Numbered from the stretch's first letter, positions 23,276 to 35,110 are shown. The stretch: 64,000 bases of DNA from Pholis gunnellus (GCA_910591455.2 OU342823.1:296001-360000); one strand, 5' to 3'. Notes: generated by a model from the sequence alone, not told the origin. Numbers and translations are program-made.

Positions 23276-24040
23276 TTGTTTGGAGCCCTTGCTCAGGCTC
23301 TGCTGCGCGGATCTTGTCATGAGACCACTCGTTACAACCAGTTGCTCAAAACGAACACACTCGTGTGTTCCATGAAGTGATTGACAGAATTTTCAGCCAA
23401 TAAAACTCCAAAACCATGCAGCGGTCAGCCCCCAAGCCCCGTGTATGATTCGCCGCCGGCATTCTGACCAACATTTTGGCTCAGATGAACGGAGAAATGC
23501 CATTTTAAGCTCCAGACGTACCCACTTAGCAGACGAACACATTACTAATAAGGAATAATTGCGGATTTCACCGTTTTGGCCCTCAAAACCGACTCAAGGT
23601 ATGATACAGTTATAATATTTTCGCAGTGTGGGAGTTGTGCTTTCTGTGGCTTGTTGGCTGTAACTCCTGAACGCTTTGACGGAGAGTAATTTGGATGATA
23701 CCGTTGAACTCTGTGTGTAATGCTAATGTTGTTAGCAGTGTAATATGCCGGGTTAGACGCTATGCCCGAGATTAACGAAGCATTCTCTGAGTTGTTGTCT
23801 TGCCGGCTGTGGCGTAAAATGCATGATATTGTGGCGAATCTTCTTAGTTAGTTAGTAGAATAGTTTATAATGGTGTTTGCAGTGTGTAAAATGGTTGACA
23901 TGATTACATTAAGGAGTTTTTTTTCGATAAAAAAAAAAAAAGAAAAATGTAATTTCTTTTTTAAATTTCTTTATGAACTTTGCTTTCTACGACGCTCTCT
24001 TCGGTTAAAAATCTCGCTCTTAACCCCAAATGGGGCTCGC
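23276..24040 (+). repeat. Unclassified dispersed repeat, copy B
   Basis: The distal part (23,555-24,030) is homologous to 10,096-10,600, with the shared blocks listed for copy A. The extra proximal 280 bp (from GGATGTCTCTGTCTGTTTG) may be the part missing from copy A. A-rich run at 23,928-23,945. Confidence 0.7.
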
Positions 24041-24254
24041 TCGGGTCCAAAATGTTTGAAACCCATGCCCTTGGAGATGATTTTAAGTACCTTAGTGATT
24101 ATTTTAATCTTAGACAGATGTGCAGACTTTTCAGCTGCCATCAAATCATCACCATCCAGGTGTCCTTGTCATTGTCAATATGAGCAATGAACTCTACCAG
24201 TAGGCCTTTGGAATCAGTAGATAGAGCCCTTCTTCTTTAGGAAATCAAGAGGAT

Positions 24255-24400
24255 CGTCTTAATCCCCTGCCCTGCTAGTCCATATCGATGTGTCCTTGTG
24301 CACAACACTTAACCCCAAATTGCTCCCATAGGCTGTGCCTGCGGTCAATGAATGGGTATGAATGACTAGTTAGTCCTGATGGGCTTCCTTTTTCCAAGAA
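24255..24400 (+). repeat. SINE fragment
   Basis: GATGTGTCCTTGTGCACAAC, ACTTAACCCCAAATTGCTCC and TAGGCTGTGCCTGCGGTCAA match the middle of the SINE at 54,865-54,930. Confidence 0.65.
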
Positions 24401-25414
24401 GAGCAAATACTCCAAAATGCTGCTAGGAGAATACACAAAAACAACTGTCAGAGCATTTTTCTTGAAAACAACTTGATGTGATAATGGTGTTAAAGTTACA
24501 ATTTCATGACACTGAAAAGGGCCATTGTTCTCAGTCTCATTATTTACTGCTGCAGATGTCAAAATAAAAGTCTTCATGGGGTCTGCATCTTTGCATAACC
24601 ACTAAAGAAGCCATAATCACAGATCCTTTATCACACATTTTGAGCAATGAATAGAGTAAAGTAATGTGGACAATGTGCAAAATAAATTGTTCTACTTACA
24701 GCAACACACAAAAGGACGACCCAGACCAGATCTCGGATCTGGTGAGTATCAGATCGATATCAGATGTTACTGACTAGATCTCTAACCTGTGTGGCTCTGC
24801 ACCATGGAAAGTCAATAAATATGTACTGTAGTTAGACAGCTCCCAATAGCCAGTGCAGGATGACCAGTTGTAGCTCATACTAGCCATCCCCCGGCAGCTC
24901 GCAAGAAGCCAGCAAGGCTAGGTGACTGTCCAAAGGAAGCATAATCCTAAACAGGAACGCACGGTTCCCCACCAACTACTTCACTTTTGAAAGTGGTTCT
25001 CCCCACTCAGCGACACACCCACTGAGAAACCAACTCTACTTATCAACAGCTCTATTCTGTGAATCGTGAAGTTAATGAAACCAGGGGCCATAGTCACATG
25101 CATTCTCTGGTCCAAAGCAGGCGACTATTTAAAACTGCTGGCTAGAGATAATTGTAAATACAGTTAGATTATTATTCACGTCAGCAGTTATGACACCCGA
25201 TTGTGCCAATCGGAGCACACTAAGGGTAATGATAAGTTGGTGTGTACATAATGCAAATACATTGTCGATCTTCATAGTTTTCTTTGCCCCCCTGGCAAAT
25301 CATGTCATCATCCAGTAGCTGGCTGTTGCAATATAGCAAATTATGTGGGCTTCGAAGATTTCATATCTATAATTCTATCCAATTATTATTGGACTTAATG
25401 CATGACAACTCAGA
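24401..25414. other. Non-coding stretch
   Basis: No gene recognised. Contains no obvious repeat pair within the window. Confidence 0.35.
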
Positions 25415-26089
25415 GGTCAATTCAATTTATTTTGTACAGCCCAAAATCACAAATCACAAATTTGCCTCAGAGGGCTTTACAATCTGCATAACATCCTTTG
25501 TCCCAGGACCCTCACATCAAAAACTCCACCGAAAAAAAAGCTTTAACGGGGAGAAACCTTAGGGAGAGCAACAGAGGAGGGATCCCTCTATCAGGATGGA
25601 CAGAAGTGTGATAGATGTCATGTGTACAGAATGAACATCATAACAGAGTTACAACACATTCAATGAATATGATAGAAATGATTCATTTAATGACAGTAGT
25701 ACGCAAAATAATGCTGGAAAAATTACAAATAATAATAATAGTAGCAGTGGATATAGTAGAATAATAATACTAATGAAAGCATTAATGGTATGGGTAATAG
25801 TAATAGAAATGTGACTAATTATAAACATAATAATAATAGCCGCAGTGGATGTCAGGTAGGGTCACGGCAGGAGGTATAACCACGGTCCAGATATAACCAC
25901 AATCCATGGAAACCTGTGAGGAGAAAAAGCACAAAGACTCCGGGGAAGAAGCAAAGTTATTAATGTGCATTAATGAGATATGAATTCATACAGAAGGAGA
26001 GAGAGAAGAGGACAGAGGAGCTCAGTGTATCCTAGGAAGTCCCGGCAGACTAGGCCTAAAGCAGCTTATCTAGGGGCTGGGCCAAGGCA
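25415..26089 (+). repeat. Dispersed teleost repeat (CCTCAGAGGG family), longest copy
   Basis: Begins TCAATTCAATTTATTTTGTA and continues with TTGCCTCAGAGGGCTTTACA, a block I recognise as a very common perch-like fish interspersed repeat. Its internal AT-rich and CCATGG segments recur inverted at 4,513-4,768, and its beginning recurs inverted at 15,121-15,300. It runs into the minisatellite, which expands its own CCTGAGCCAGCCCTAACTA motif. Confidence 0.8.
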
Positions 26090-26825
26090 AACCTGAGCCA
26101 GCCCTAACTATAAACCTGAGCCAGCCCTAACTATAAACCTGAGCCAGCCCTAACAACAAACCTGAGTCAGCCCTAACTACAAACCTGAGCCAGCCCTAAC
26201 TATAAACCCGAGCCAGCCCTAACTACAAACATGAGCCAGCCCTAACCATAAACCTGAGCCAGCCCTAACTACAAACCTGAACCAGCCCTAACTATAAACC
26301 TGAGCCAGCCCTAACTATAAACCTGAGCCAACCCTAACTACACACCTGAGCCAGCCCTAACTATAAACCTGAGCCAGCCCTAACTACACACCTGAGCCAG
26401 CCCTAACTATAAACCTGAGCCAGCCCTAACTACAAACGTGAACCAGCCCTAACTATAAACCTGAGCCAGCCCTAACTACACACCTGAGCCAGCCCTAACT
26501 ATAAACCTGAGCCAGCCCTAACTACAAACGTGAACCAGCCCTAACTATAAACCTGAGCCAGCCCTCACTATAAACCTGAGCCAGCCCTAACTACAAACCT
26601 GAACCAGCCCTAACTACAAACCTGAGCCAGCCCTAACTATAAACCTGAACCAGCCCTAACTATAAACCTGAGCCAGCCCTAACTATAAACCTGAGCCAGC
26701 CCTAACTATAAACCTGAGCCAGCCCTAACTATAAACCTGAGCCAGCCCTACCTACAAACCTGAGTCAGCCCTAACTACAAACCTGAGCCAGCCCTAACTA
26801 TAAACCTGAGCCAGCCCTAACTATT
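26090..26825 (+). repeat. 23-bp minisatellite, about 32 copies
   Basis: Tandem copies of CCTGAGCCAGCCCTAACTAT plus AAA. Units vary mainly at the last six bases (TATAAA / TACAAA / TACACA), with occasional CGTGAACC changes. The same motif occurs once or a few times in ordinary copies of the surrounding dispersed repeat, so this is an expansion of an internal element. Confidence 0.95.
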
Positions 26826-27239
26826 ACTCTTTGAGTGCTACCTAATGTAATTCTGGCCCTTGAATAATGAACTCCCTGTGGTTCTATGACAGTGATGGTT
26901 TTGGTATGAGATCTTGAGAAGGGAACTCTTGAGAAGGGTTAACCAAGATCTTGTTGATGGACAAGCAGGATGTCTCTTATACTTTTTACATGTTTCACAA
27001 TAAAGAGAATCTCTGAAAACAATATATGGTATAATATGGTGCTGCTCAAAGAGGAGGCAGTGGTGACTTTGGACAACTTTTAGCATCCTTCCTTCATGAT
27101 GGTCACACAGGACAGCACCATCTAGAAGCTTTTTAACACAGTCAAACTAGGATGGATAGGGATTTATCAAAAAGGGCTATCAGAGGAAGGACACTCAAGG
27201 GTTTGTTCCTCAAACATGCCTTTTCTGGAGAACAGCATA
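26826..27239. other. Non-coding stretch
   Basis: No recognised feature. The start may be the remaining end of the repeat around the minisatellite. Confidence 0.35.
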
Positions 27240-27655
27240 GAGCACTCAGCAAGTGACTCTGCTTCGGTATGGAGGGGTCTCAGACAGACCAACTACAAGC
27301 CTGAAGCCCCTCCACTCTATGAATGACCTCCGCCTGGCAAACAACCTGAACAAGTTTTACTGCGGATGAAAGACAATATTGACTCCCTCTATTCTGGAGA
27401 GGGTCGTTATCAGGCTTTTTAATTAAAAGACAGCATGGTAATGTACTCTCCAGAATAAAGAGAAGGTCGTCAACAGGCTGTATAAAAGACAGCGCCCCTA
27501 CAAAGCAGCCGGCCCAGACTCTGCTTCTCCCTATGCCTTGAAGCACTGTGCTAATCAGCTGTCTCCAGTATTTTGACATTTTTAACACCTCACTGGAGGC
27601 ATGCCACACAAAAGCCTACTTTAAAATCTACACCATCATCCCTGTTCCTAAATAT
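27240..27655 (+). pseudogene. LINE reverse transcriptase N-terminal fragment (Rex1-like)
   Basis: Frame-shifted + strand translation gives VWRGLRQTNYKP, then KVVNRLYKRQRPYKAAGPDS, YALKHCANQLSPVF and LHHHPCS. This corresponds to the 'linker - RRKAPGPDG - LK.CA.QL.PIF' start of the RT domain of fish LINEs. Several stops are present. Confidence 0.7.
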
Positions 27656-27769
27656 TATATGAAAATATAAGACATAAATATATATGATAACTCATAGTAA
27701 CATGTAGCGAACATATGAAACAGAGAACATTTGAGATTCTTCAGTAACAACAGAGACGCCAGGTCTCCC

Positions 27770-28728
27770 GAGGACAGATATGTTTGAAAACTCCGGAGTT
27801 GGCGACTAGTGTGGACGCTCGTAAACGCATACATTTGGAAACAATGGTGTAGACACCCGCGTTCGCTACTTGATTGGTTCTTAGCAGTCACGACGTGTCC
27901 TTCCCTGATTCGTCACGCCCCTATCACGCAACCCTTTCCCGGCCAATTGATTACAGGCTTTGCTGACCTTGTTGTCTTTACTAGCAGCTGTTGTGCAGTT
28001 AAAGTTAAATTCATTTTTGCGGAGGAAGCAGCTGCTATTGGAGCGATTAGCAAGCGGCTTTTCCACTGGCGTTATCAGACCTATGGACGTCTGAAGTCAC
28101 GGTTTGAGGCTTTGAGGGGACGACGAACACTTGTTAATGCTTATTTTGTTCTGCACAACTCTTGTGAAGTCCACACACAAACTATAAAGGAACAAAACAT
28201 GAATTGCTCTCCAGTAGGACAGAGACTTCAGCCACCAGCAGAGCTACGAGTCAGACCAGAGAACAACGAAACCGAGAGGAAACGAGTGAGACATGCGTTG
28301 ACCACATTTATGGACCCATAATCTAGTAAACCTTTATGTGTAAGCGTTGATTTTAAAGTACATTTGATGTGAGAGAGAGAGAGAGAGCAAGACAAGCAGC
28401 GCTGTAACTAAGTCTGAAAAATGAAACTTCTAAAACTTTTGAGTTTACTGTTTGAGTTTAAAAAGGAAGATTTTAGAGAAGATCCTAAGTATCAAACATG
28501 ACCTTTCATTATTAAACTACTACTTTATTACTCTGTTATATTTTTTTAAGTAAGCAACCAATCTACTTCCTGTTTACACCGGCACCCACCCACATGCCCA
28601 GTGTACGTGAATAGTCACGTGATATTCGTGTTCAGGCTTCCTAGTATGGACGGAGATCATTACAAAAACAATGCTGAGATCGTTTTTGTTTTAAAACTCG
28701 AAAACGTATTAGTGTCGATGTAGCCTCA
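27770..28728 (+). mobile_element. Harbinger-like DNA transposon, decayed
   Basis: The left end has AGTGTGGACGCTCGTAAACG and the right end GTATTAGTGTCGATGTAGCC, approximately complementary in their AGTGTGGA/TACGTT parts. A transposase remnant lies between. The right end recurs at 7,450-7,612. The terminal repeats are degenerate and the target duplication is not clear. Confidence 0.5.
28040..28321 (+). pseudogene. Harbinger-type (HARBI1-like) transposase C-terminal fragment
   Basis: The frame encodes RYQTYGRLKSRFEALRGRRT, then LVNAYFVLHNSCEVHTQTIK and ends RVRHALTTFMDP-stop. PIF/Harbinger nucleases end with a 'YGRLK.R...L......V.A.C.LHN.CE.H' block. The stretch between RFEAL and LVNA is shorter than usual, suggesting a small deletion. 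The upstream DDE core is missing. Confidence 0.6.
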
Positions 28729-28898
28729 GTCTGGAGCTCTGTAGAAGTCTCTTCCTTTTCCTCTTCCACCTCCTCCACCTCAACACAAGGCGTTTTGCTT
28801 GGTCTGAAACCTTGGTCCTTTATAGGTGCTGAAGACAGGATGACATCTGGCTGACTGGATGTAGTTTCGGTGCCAACACTGACACAAGACATTGTTGC
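28729..28898 (-). CDS. Candidate first coding exon of an unknown protein
   Basis: A good splice acceptor (CCCTTTCATTCTCAG) precedes base 28,898 on the - strand, and an ATG lies at 28,892-28,890. The frame reads MSCVSVGTETTSSQPDVILS, then an acidic stretch EVEEVEEEKEETSTELQ, and passes directly into the Harbinger-like end at about 28,728. A possible 5' non-coding exon lies at about 29,238-29,293, with a TCTGTCTTTTAG acceptor and a GTGAGT donor. I do not recognise the protein. It may belong to a transposon rather than to the host. Confidence 0.3.
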
Positions 28899-29647
28899 CT
28901 GAGAATGAAAGGGAAATAAAAATATACATGTAGATATTTCCATACTCTAACATCATCATAAAGTCAAAGGGCTACATGAATGTCAGCCCAAAATATGAAA
29001 TTCTAGAGTTTTTATGAAACTGTCGTGCACTGTATTCCCTACAGTCCACATAAGAGTATTTCACAACTGTACAATGTTAGCAAGTACTACATCTCAAAAA
29101 GAAATACAAAAACACATTTAATGTGTTACATATCTTAGATCCTCAGGTGAGTATCCCTCACTCTACCCCAGGACACCTGATCGCCAACAGATATTATCCT
29201 TTGAGAAGTCTGTGTACTCACTGAGACAGTTTGTGGACGGTGTGTTGTTGGATACTAGGGTCCTTCTGTGATTTACTCTAAAAGACAGAGGCAAAATTAT
29301 TAATTTATGCTAAACAGTATTGTCCCCTGAAAAATCAGCAGGCCACACATACATATGTAAACACATATACAAAGTAAAATATTATTTTATGACATAAGCT
29401 GTCTAGCTCGGGAACAGCTACACTGTTGGTTATAGAGGTCAGTATCCATGTAACAAAGCTACAAGTCAAATTTTTGTTGTTCATATTTTGATTACCAGAA
29501 GCAGTTATAACAGCAACAAACAAGACATGTTCCCCACATATTCATCTCATATTTTCAAGTCATTTGGAAAAAAAATGCTTACAGATGCCAACAGTTCATC
29601 CAAAAAAAGATTTGGGAGCAAGACAATTCAATATTTCTTGACGTGAT
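28899..29647. other. Non-coding stretch with one possible small exon
   Basis: Holds the possible - strand exon at 29,238-29,293. Nothing else is recognised. Confidence 0.3.
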
Positions 29648-30676
29648 TTAATGACCAGGTGGAGAAGCTGGGGGTTTAGGTGAAGATGAAAACGGAAGGA
29701 CCAGTGTCAGATGGGGGTCCGAATCTGCTGCTAAGGATTTGAGTTTCTGAAATTAGAGACAGGAAAGGGAGTCAGCAATGGAGTTCTGATAGCCCGGAAC
29801 ATGTGCGACTCAGATATTGAATTGGTGTTGGGCTGAGTCTGCGGATGAATTTCATGATGTCTAGTGACTGTGAGCAACCTTTGTTTATGATTTAGATAGC
29901 GGGGTGGTTGTCTAAATCGATGAGAATTACTTTTTTGGACCACTCATGCCCCCAAAGAAGAGTGGTGATGACTATAGGGTACAGTTCGTAAAGGGCTGAG
30001 GAAGGAGAGAGCAAGGACAACTCCAAAGGCCAAGTGAAGGCAAACTATCTGCTGTTGTAGTAACATCTGAATCAGGTCTAGGGTGCTGCGTCAGTGTACA
30101 GTTGGATGTCTTCGGGCTGAGTTATGTGGACGTCATAGAAGTGTAATAACGATGCAGAGTCTGGGCCAGCTGCTTTCTAGGGGTGCTGTCTTTCATACAG
30201 CCTGTTTACGACCTTCTCTTTATTCTGGAGAGGACATTAACATGTCAATGAAGTCTCACCACAGTCGTCGTCCAAGATGATGGAATCGTGGAGGGACACG
30301 GTGGTGATAGACAGGGACAGTAAGTAGGAGAGGAAGGATCGACCTTGAGGAATGATTGCAAAATTCAGGTGTGCAAACAGGTAAAGAAGCTGGCGCTTGG
30401 TACAGTGGAAGGCATGGAGGTAGTTAGCAATTTACAAGGATAAACAGTGAAGTTTCTCAACTAGAAGGAGGCTTGGAAGGTGAGTTAATCTTGGGTGATG
30501 CTGAGGAATTTAAGGGATGTGCTAGGTTCTCTTGTTTTCACATGAAAAGGGGAACACCAAGCTGAAGAAAAGCCTACTTGAGGGTGGACAGACCATACGA
30601 TGCAGGAGAGGCAGATGGTGTGACAGTGAGGAAGTCATCCAGAAGGTGAATCACATATGGAAGTTTGTGGTTGTTT

Positions 30677-31312
30677 TGTCACGGGAGTTCAAGAGTAAGA
30701 CCCAATAGCAAGACCACAGGAGACACAGTCTGGTAAAACAGATTTTATTTCACCAGGATTAAAGGCGGAGATGTGTGGAGCCCGTGGTCCGACACCGGAG
30801 GGCAGGCAGATCGACGATGTGAGTCCCGTGGCTCGACACCGGAGGGCAGGCAGACCGACGGTGTGATGTCCCGTGGCTCAACACCGGAGGGCAGGCTGGT
30901 CGGCAGTGTGATGTTCCGTGGCTCGACACCGCAGGCTGGCAGCTCCGCAGACTCTACACACGTAGTGGAGAGGAAAGACGTTAGTCCAGGGAAAGTCAAG
31001 TGGGAACTTACAGAACAGGGGTATGACTACCGAGGCAGAAGACGATACGGACTGACAACCCAGGCCTGCAGGACCAGGGTTGATAAACTGTCAGGCGGTG
31101 ATCAGTGGGATCAGGATCAGGTGGTAATGAGCTAGATTGTCCGCAGCTCTGCGCCAATCAAGGGTGTGGCCATGGGAATCGTCTGGAGGCAGGTCCGGGA
31201 AAAAAAACACCGAGCACATGGCAAACAATAACAAACAGGGGAATGACAGACACATGAGGAGAGGAGATTGGACAGAGGTTAACACACAATGGGTCAGACA
31301 GGGATCCTGACA
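30677..31312 (-). mobile_element. Solo LTR with 5-bp target duplication
   Basis: The segment starts TGTCACGGGA and ends GATCCTGACA (TGTCA...TGACA ends) and is flanked on both sides by TGTTT (30,672-30,676 and 31,313-31,317), a clean 5-bp duplication as made by retroviral-type integrases. In - orientation it carries AATAAA at about 30,745-30,750, near its 3' end, as expected for an LTR polyadenylation signal. No internal gag-pol is present, so it is a solo LTR. The inner part holds a 45-bp tandem repeat. Its terminus matches the truncated LTR at 3,601, so the proline-rich ORF element and this LTR belong to the same family. Confidence 0.88.
30781..30946. repeat. 45-bp tandem repeat inside the solo LTR, about 3.6 copies
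   Basis: Units start at 30,781, 30,825, 30,870 and 30,915, each beginning (C/T)CCGTGG(C/T)(C/T)C(G/A)ACACC and continuing GGAGGGCAGGC in the first three. Confidence 0.9.
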
Positions 31313-32253
31313 TGTTTAGTACGATCGGAAAGGAAATTGAATATTTTGTGGCCGAAAGTGAGACGGATGGCAAAGTAGACTGAATCTTTCCAGGAAACAC
31401 CAAAGAAGCTCCAGAAGTCTGGGTGAATGGGCAAAACTTTGAAGACTCTTGTGATGTCGGCTTTGACCAATCAGGGGCCATGGCAAGCAAGACAGATGAG
31501 GTGTGAGATGGTAATGTCATGCATGGAAAAATCTGGGCTAGCGATGAGGCTGTTGATACATGCTGTAGCAGTGGGGAAAGGAGAGATCAATAATATTTCT
31601 CTTCCTACCAGAGTACTTCCTGGTGGCGATGCCAATGGGGCTGTTGCGGTGCTAGGATAAAGTGATGCGTGTTCGGGGGTCAGATGTGCAGTCTGCAGAC
31701 ATAGGGATGAAATGAAAGAGGTTGTGAGGTCATCAGCTGGCTGTGAGCAGGTAGCGCTGGGTAGAGAACCTGAAAGCGAGCAGCTGGCTGGAGTGGTGGA
31801 AGTGGATGCCGTGAAGAGTTAGAAAAGCCTGGCTTTATTGTCAGTCCCATGGAATCGGATATTCCTCTCCTTCCTCTCCCACACTGAAGGCGGGCGACTG
31901 TCCAGTCAGTGATGTTAGTTGCACAGGAAGGAGCCTGATCCTGGGGCTGTGACCTGGCCATAGTGCAGCTGCGGTTTAAGCGTCTGGACACTGGTTGTCT
32001 GGAAGAGCGGCTTTCTCCATACGGCCTCTATGTGGATTTGGTGCAGGTGGTGTGTGTGTGGCCAAAGCAACTCAATGAAGAGTAATTGATGATGTTGTGC
32101 CGAGGGACGTGGATGACAGAATGTAGCAGCGGTGGCTGACGTGGGTGTGGAGGCGACTATGGATGAAGGAGATTTGGAGACCAAAGACAGATCATCAAAG
32201 AGATTATAGTCTGAGGGGGTGAGAACCAGCTCGTAGTCCATAATGGTAAGCAA

Positions 32254-33508
32254 TCGAAATTATTATATAAATTGAAAAAAGGGTTTAAGCGTGGGAGACA
32301 AAGGGGTTAGACACATGTATATCGGTCTGCACAGGTGCTTAAGTTGATGAGGTTGGAATGGTGGAATTAACAAGTCACGGGTAATCAAATTAGTGGGCGG
32401 TAGAAGCATGGTCTTTGTTCCTGAACCTTAGTTATTATAACTTTATATATGACAGTACATAAAACCTGGATGCCATTCCTGAGGGCAAACATTTTATATT
32501 GTAATTCAGATGAACAATTCTACTGCTATTTATATTTTTCTACTCGCATATGTCACGCAACAGGTACACTCTCATTTTAATATCCAGCTGTCTGCAGCAG
32601 CTAAACTGTAGTTCACGGAGTTACGCTTCATGCTTCCTAGTAGAAAGACCTGTGTTAAGTTCCGTTAGCTATTAGCTGTGTTCATTGACTGTATATAGAG
32701 GAGGCTTTTCAACTCGCAATTGGTGTGTGAGATTGTATCACATGCAGTTGTCTGGTTATTAACCTCACAGTCTTACACCTATTACCTATACTAGAAAAAT
32801 ACAACTGTACACCTGTTCATCTTCAAGTTTCTTTCTTTCACTGAACTGAGACTAGTTTAATTGCCTTGTTTTAACTGATTGTAAAACACACGTCATTCAA
32901 ACTCTACAGAAACAAAAGAAGACTCACCAAAACTCGCTTGGTTAGTCTTCCCCTGTTCTAACAACTATTCTAACCAACTCTAGTTTGTTATAATAACTTT
33001 AATTCTCATTCTTCGGAGACAGACCATTGAACGAGCAAAATAAAATAACAACTGTCAATAGTTCAGAGCGGGTCTACTAGCTCTCTTCCTACTTACATTA
33101 GAAGGCATCCTCTGTGTTAGTCAATGCTTGGTTCAGTTTGCTAAGCGATTGTTTTGTATTGTTCATACATTCATACATAAATACACGCATATGTCTTATC
33201 TTGGTGTGCAAATCAAGAGAGGAACAATTTGTAATCCATAGCAGAAGAGTGGACAAGAGTCCAAACTGAAGCAGTTGTTGATCACTTGCAGGCCCTAACA
33301 GCCAGTTAAGAGTAGTGAGCAGTCAATGAAGATATAAAATTGTCAATAAAGTATGTTAAAATGTGTTTTCAAAAAGTGTGAATCACTGCAACCAAGTGAG
33401 GTCATTAAGCATACAGTCATAAATGAGCACAAATAATTTCAGTCTGATAGGTCTAGCAGTCTGCAATATTATCCGTGAACAGAGAGACAGGCGGACAGAC
33501 ACATAGAT

Positions 33509-33510
<2 letters not shown>
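32254..33510. other. Non-coding stretch
   Basis: The first few hundred bases are probably the 5' end of the DIRS-like element. Nothing else is recognised. Confidence 0.35.

Positions 33511-33552
<42 letters not shown>
33511..33552 (+). repeat. (AC)21 microsatellite
   Basis: Uninterrupted dinucleotide run. Confidence 0.97.
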
Positions 33553-33554
<2 letters not shown>

Positions 33555-34945
33555 TCACAGCATGTATGCACTAGTGGAAATGTGGACACATGCATACACA
33601 ATCATTATCATTCCCAAACAGAAGAAATGACAGTATTCAATCTTCTCAGTACAGCGCTGCTGTCACTCAGGAACACACACAAACACTAATGGCATCCAGC
33701 ATGCTACTGTGAACACAGAGGCAGTCACTGGGTCAAAATGGAACCTCATCCCTCACTTCCTGCCCTCCTTGGCTGAGCTCATGTTCTGTCAAGATTAATG
33801 AGCTTGTTGAGGGTTGAGTGATGGATCAGAGGAGTGCTGCAGGGAGCCTGCTGGATCCAGCTCCAATACTTAGAGCCGCTAAAGGACTTCTGAATAATGG
33901 ACAGAAATTCAATTTCACTTTTGTTTGATATATGCTGATTGAACAGGCTATAAGTCCACACCTTCAAAATAACTGTTATTTGCCAGTGAAATTCAACAAT
34001 TGCTCTTGTGTTTCATAACTTCCTCACAGTTATGGTTAGGTATTGTACGTAGGGAAATGTTCCCAGATGTAAATGGTTTGTTGCTTCAAGACCAAACATT
34101 AGTTAGTGACTAATGCTAGCTCTATCTTTATCTCTGTCAAACAGATACAGTGTAAGTAACCCAATTCATGTTTGGCAATCAATCTGTTGCCTTTGTTACA
34201 TGTCTTTCTGTTTTAAGAAGAAATGCTTTTATTTTGAAGCCGGCTCTCAGAGTAAAAACGAAGTAGAACTGTGCGCGCGAAGAGAGAGAGTAAAGTATGG
34301 AGAATATAAGGGTTGTGAACATATAGAAACGGTTACGGTATTAGTACCCCCCGAAGAGGCACAAGGTTGGTTAATGTTTGAATAACTGTAATAGCTAATA
34401 ACTGTAACAACTAACAACTGTAATAACTATGTGTCTGTTTTTAAGTAGCATCAGTAACTGACATAAGTAACTGACATAAGTAATGGCTCTATGTGTGTAG
34501 GCTACAGTAATGCTAACGGGAAGGAAATGCTGACACATATTTGTTGCTTTGTGCTTTGTACACAGCTCTTACGTTGTTTGTGGGATTTAAAAATAAATGG
34601 TATAATCATCAGTCAAGTATCGGACCATCTTTCGGAGGGATATGCTACATACAGTAAGGCAACAACTGTATTTAAATCTGTTTTTTGTAATAGACAGGGT
34701 TCGGTGACTGTAAGCTATAGCACTCGGTTTAAGCTAAAGCTAAAGAACCTTGATAAAAGAGTGAGCAGTTCAAATCAATTTCATGTTCTACAATTCTGGA
34801 TGAAATCAGTGAATACAGCAAGGTGTGATGTGACTTTTCACCATTTGCTTTTGCTTGAAGTGGAAATGAAGGTGGAGTTCGAAGGTGGACGAGGTCCGAG
34901 CCAGGGTCTGTGTGTGCGTGTGTCGCAACTGTGCAAGATGCAGAC
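33553..34945. other. Non-coding stretch
   Basis: Includes an AACTGTAATA/ACTGACATAAGTA short-repeat zone at 34,383-34,480. Open frames in the region show no known domain. Confidence 0.35.
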
Positions 34946-34952
34946 ATATATA

Positions 34953-35110
34953 AATATATATATATATATAAATTAGTGCTGGGCAAGTTAACGCGTTATT
35001 ATCCCGTTAATGCATTAATTAATTAACGCCAACAATTATGTTATCGCGCGTTAACGCAGTTTTTTTTTTATTTTTAAGCGGACATTTTTAACATAAGAAC
35101 CGGGCAGCGA
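34953..35110. repeat. (TA)n and transposon-end-like TTAACGCG repeat
   Basis: A (TA)n run at about 34,953-34,971 is followed by TTAGTGCTGGGCAAGTTAAC and several GTTAACGC/CGTTAA inverted motifs. This sequence is known in fishes as the end of a DNA transposon, probably hAT. No second end was found. Confidence 0.5.

Larger units (their letters stand above)
29648..32253 (-). pseudogene. DIRS/Ngaro-like retrotransposon pol (RT-RNase H), interrupted
   Basis: Read on the - strand with frameshifts. An N-terminal region starts near 32,241 (MDYELVLTPSDYNLFDDLSL). A reverse-transcriptase palm lies around 31,500-31,330 (KVLPIHPDFWSFFGVSWKDS, then YFAIRLTFGHKI), and the catalytic segment YVIHLLDDFLTVTP at about 30,655-30,615. 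After it come CTKRQLLYLFAHLNFAI, RNase-H-like ALYELYPIVITTLLWGHEWS near 29,985-29,930, NHPAI.IINKGCSQS..IMKFI, and a terminal PKPPASPPGH-stop at 29,648. This order is typical of fish tyrosine-recombinase retroelements. No recombinase domain follows. A 636-bp solo LTR splits the RT gene at 30,677-31,312. Confidence 0.75.

Noticed and set aside
24860..25270. Possible small structured RNA gene
   Set aside because: GC-containing, partly palindromic stretch, but it matches no snRNA, 5S rRNA or tRNA that I could verify by eye.
26090..26825. CCCTAA in each minisatellite unit as an interstitial telomere repeat
   Set aside because: The hexamer occurs once per 23-bp unit and is never tandem. The unit derives from a dispersed repeat motif.
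26090..26825. Regularly spaced array as a CRISPR-like structure
   Set aside because: Units are contiguous with no unique spacers, and the genome is a vertebrate.
34491..34976. 161-codon + strand open frame
   Set aside because: No domain, low-complexity end in a (TA)n run, and AT-rich codons. Likely chance.
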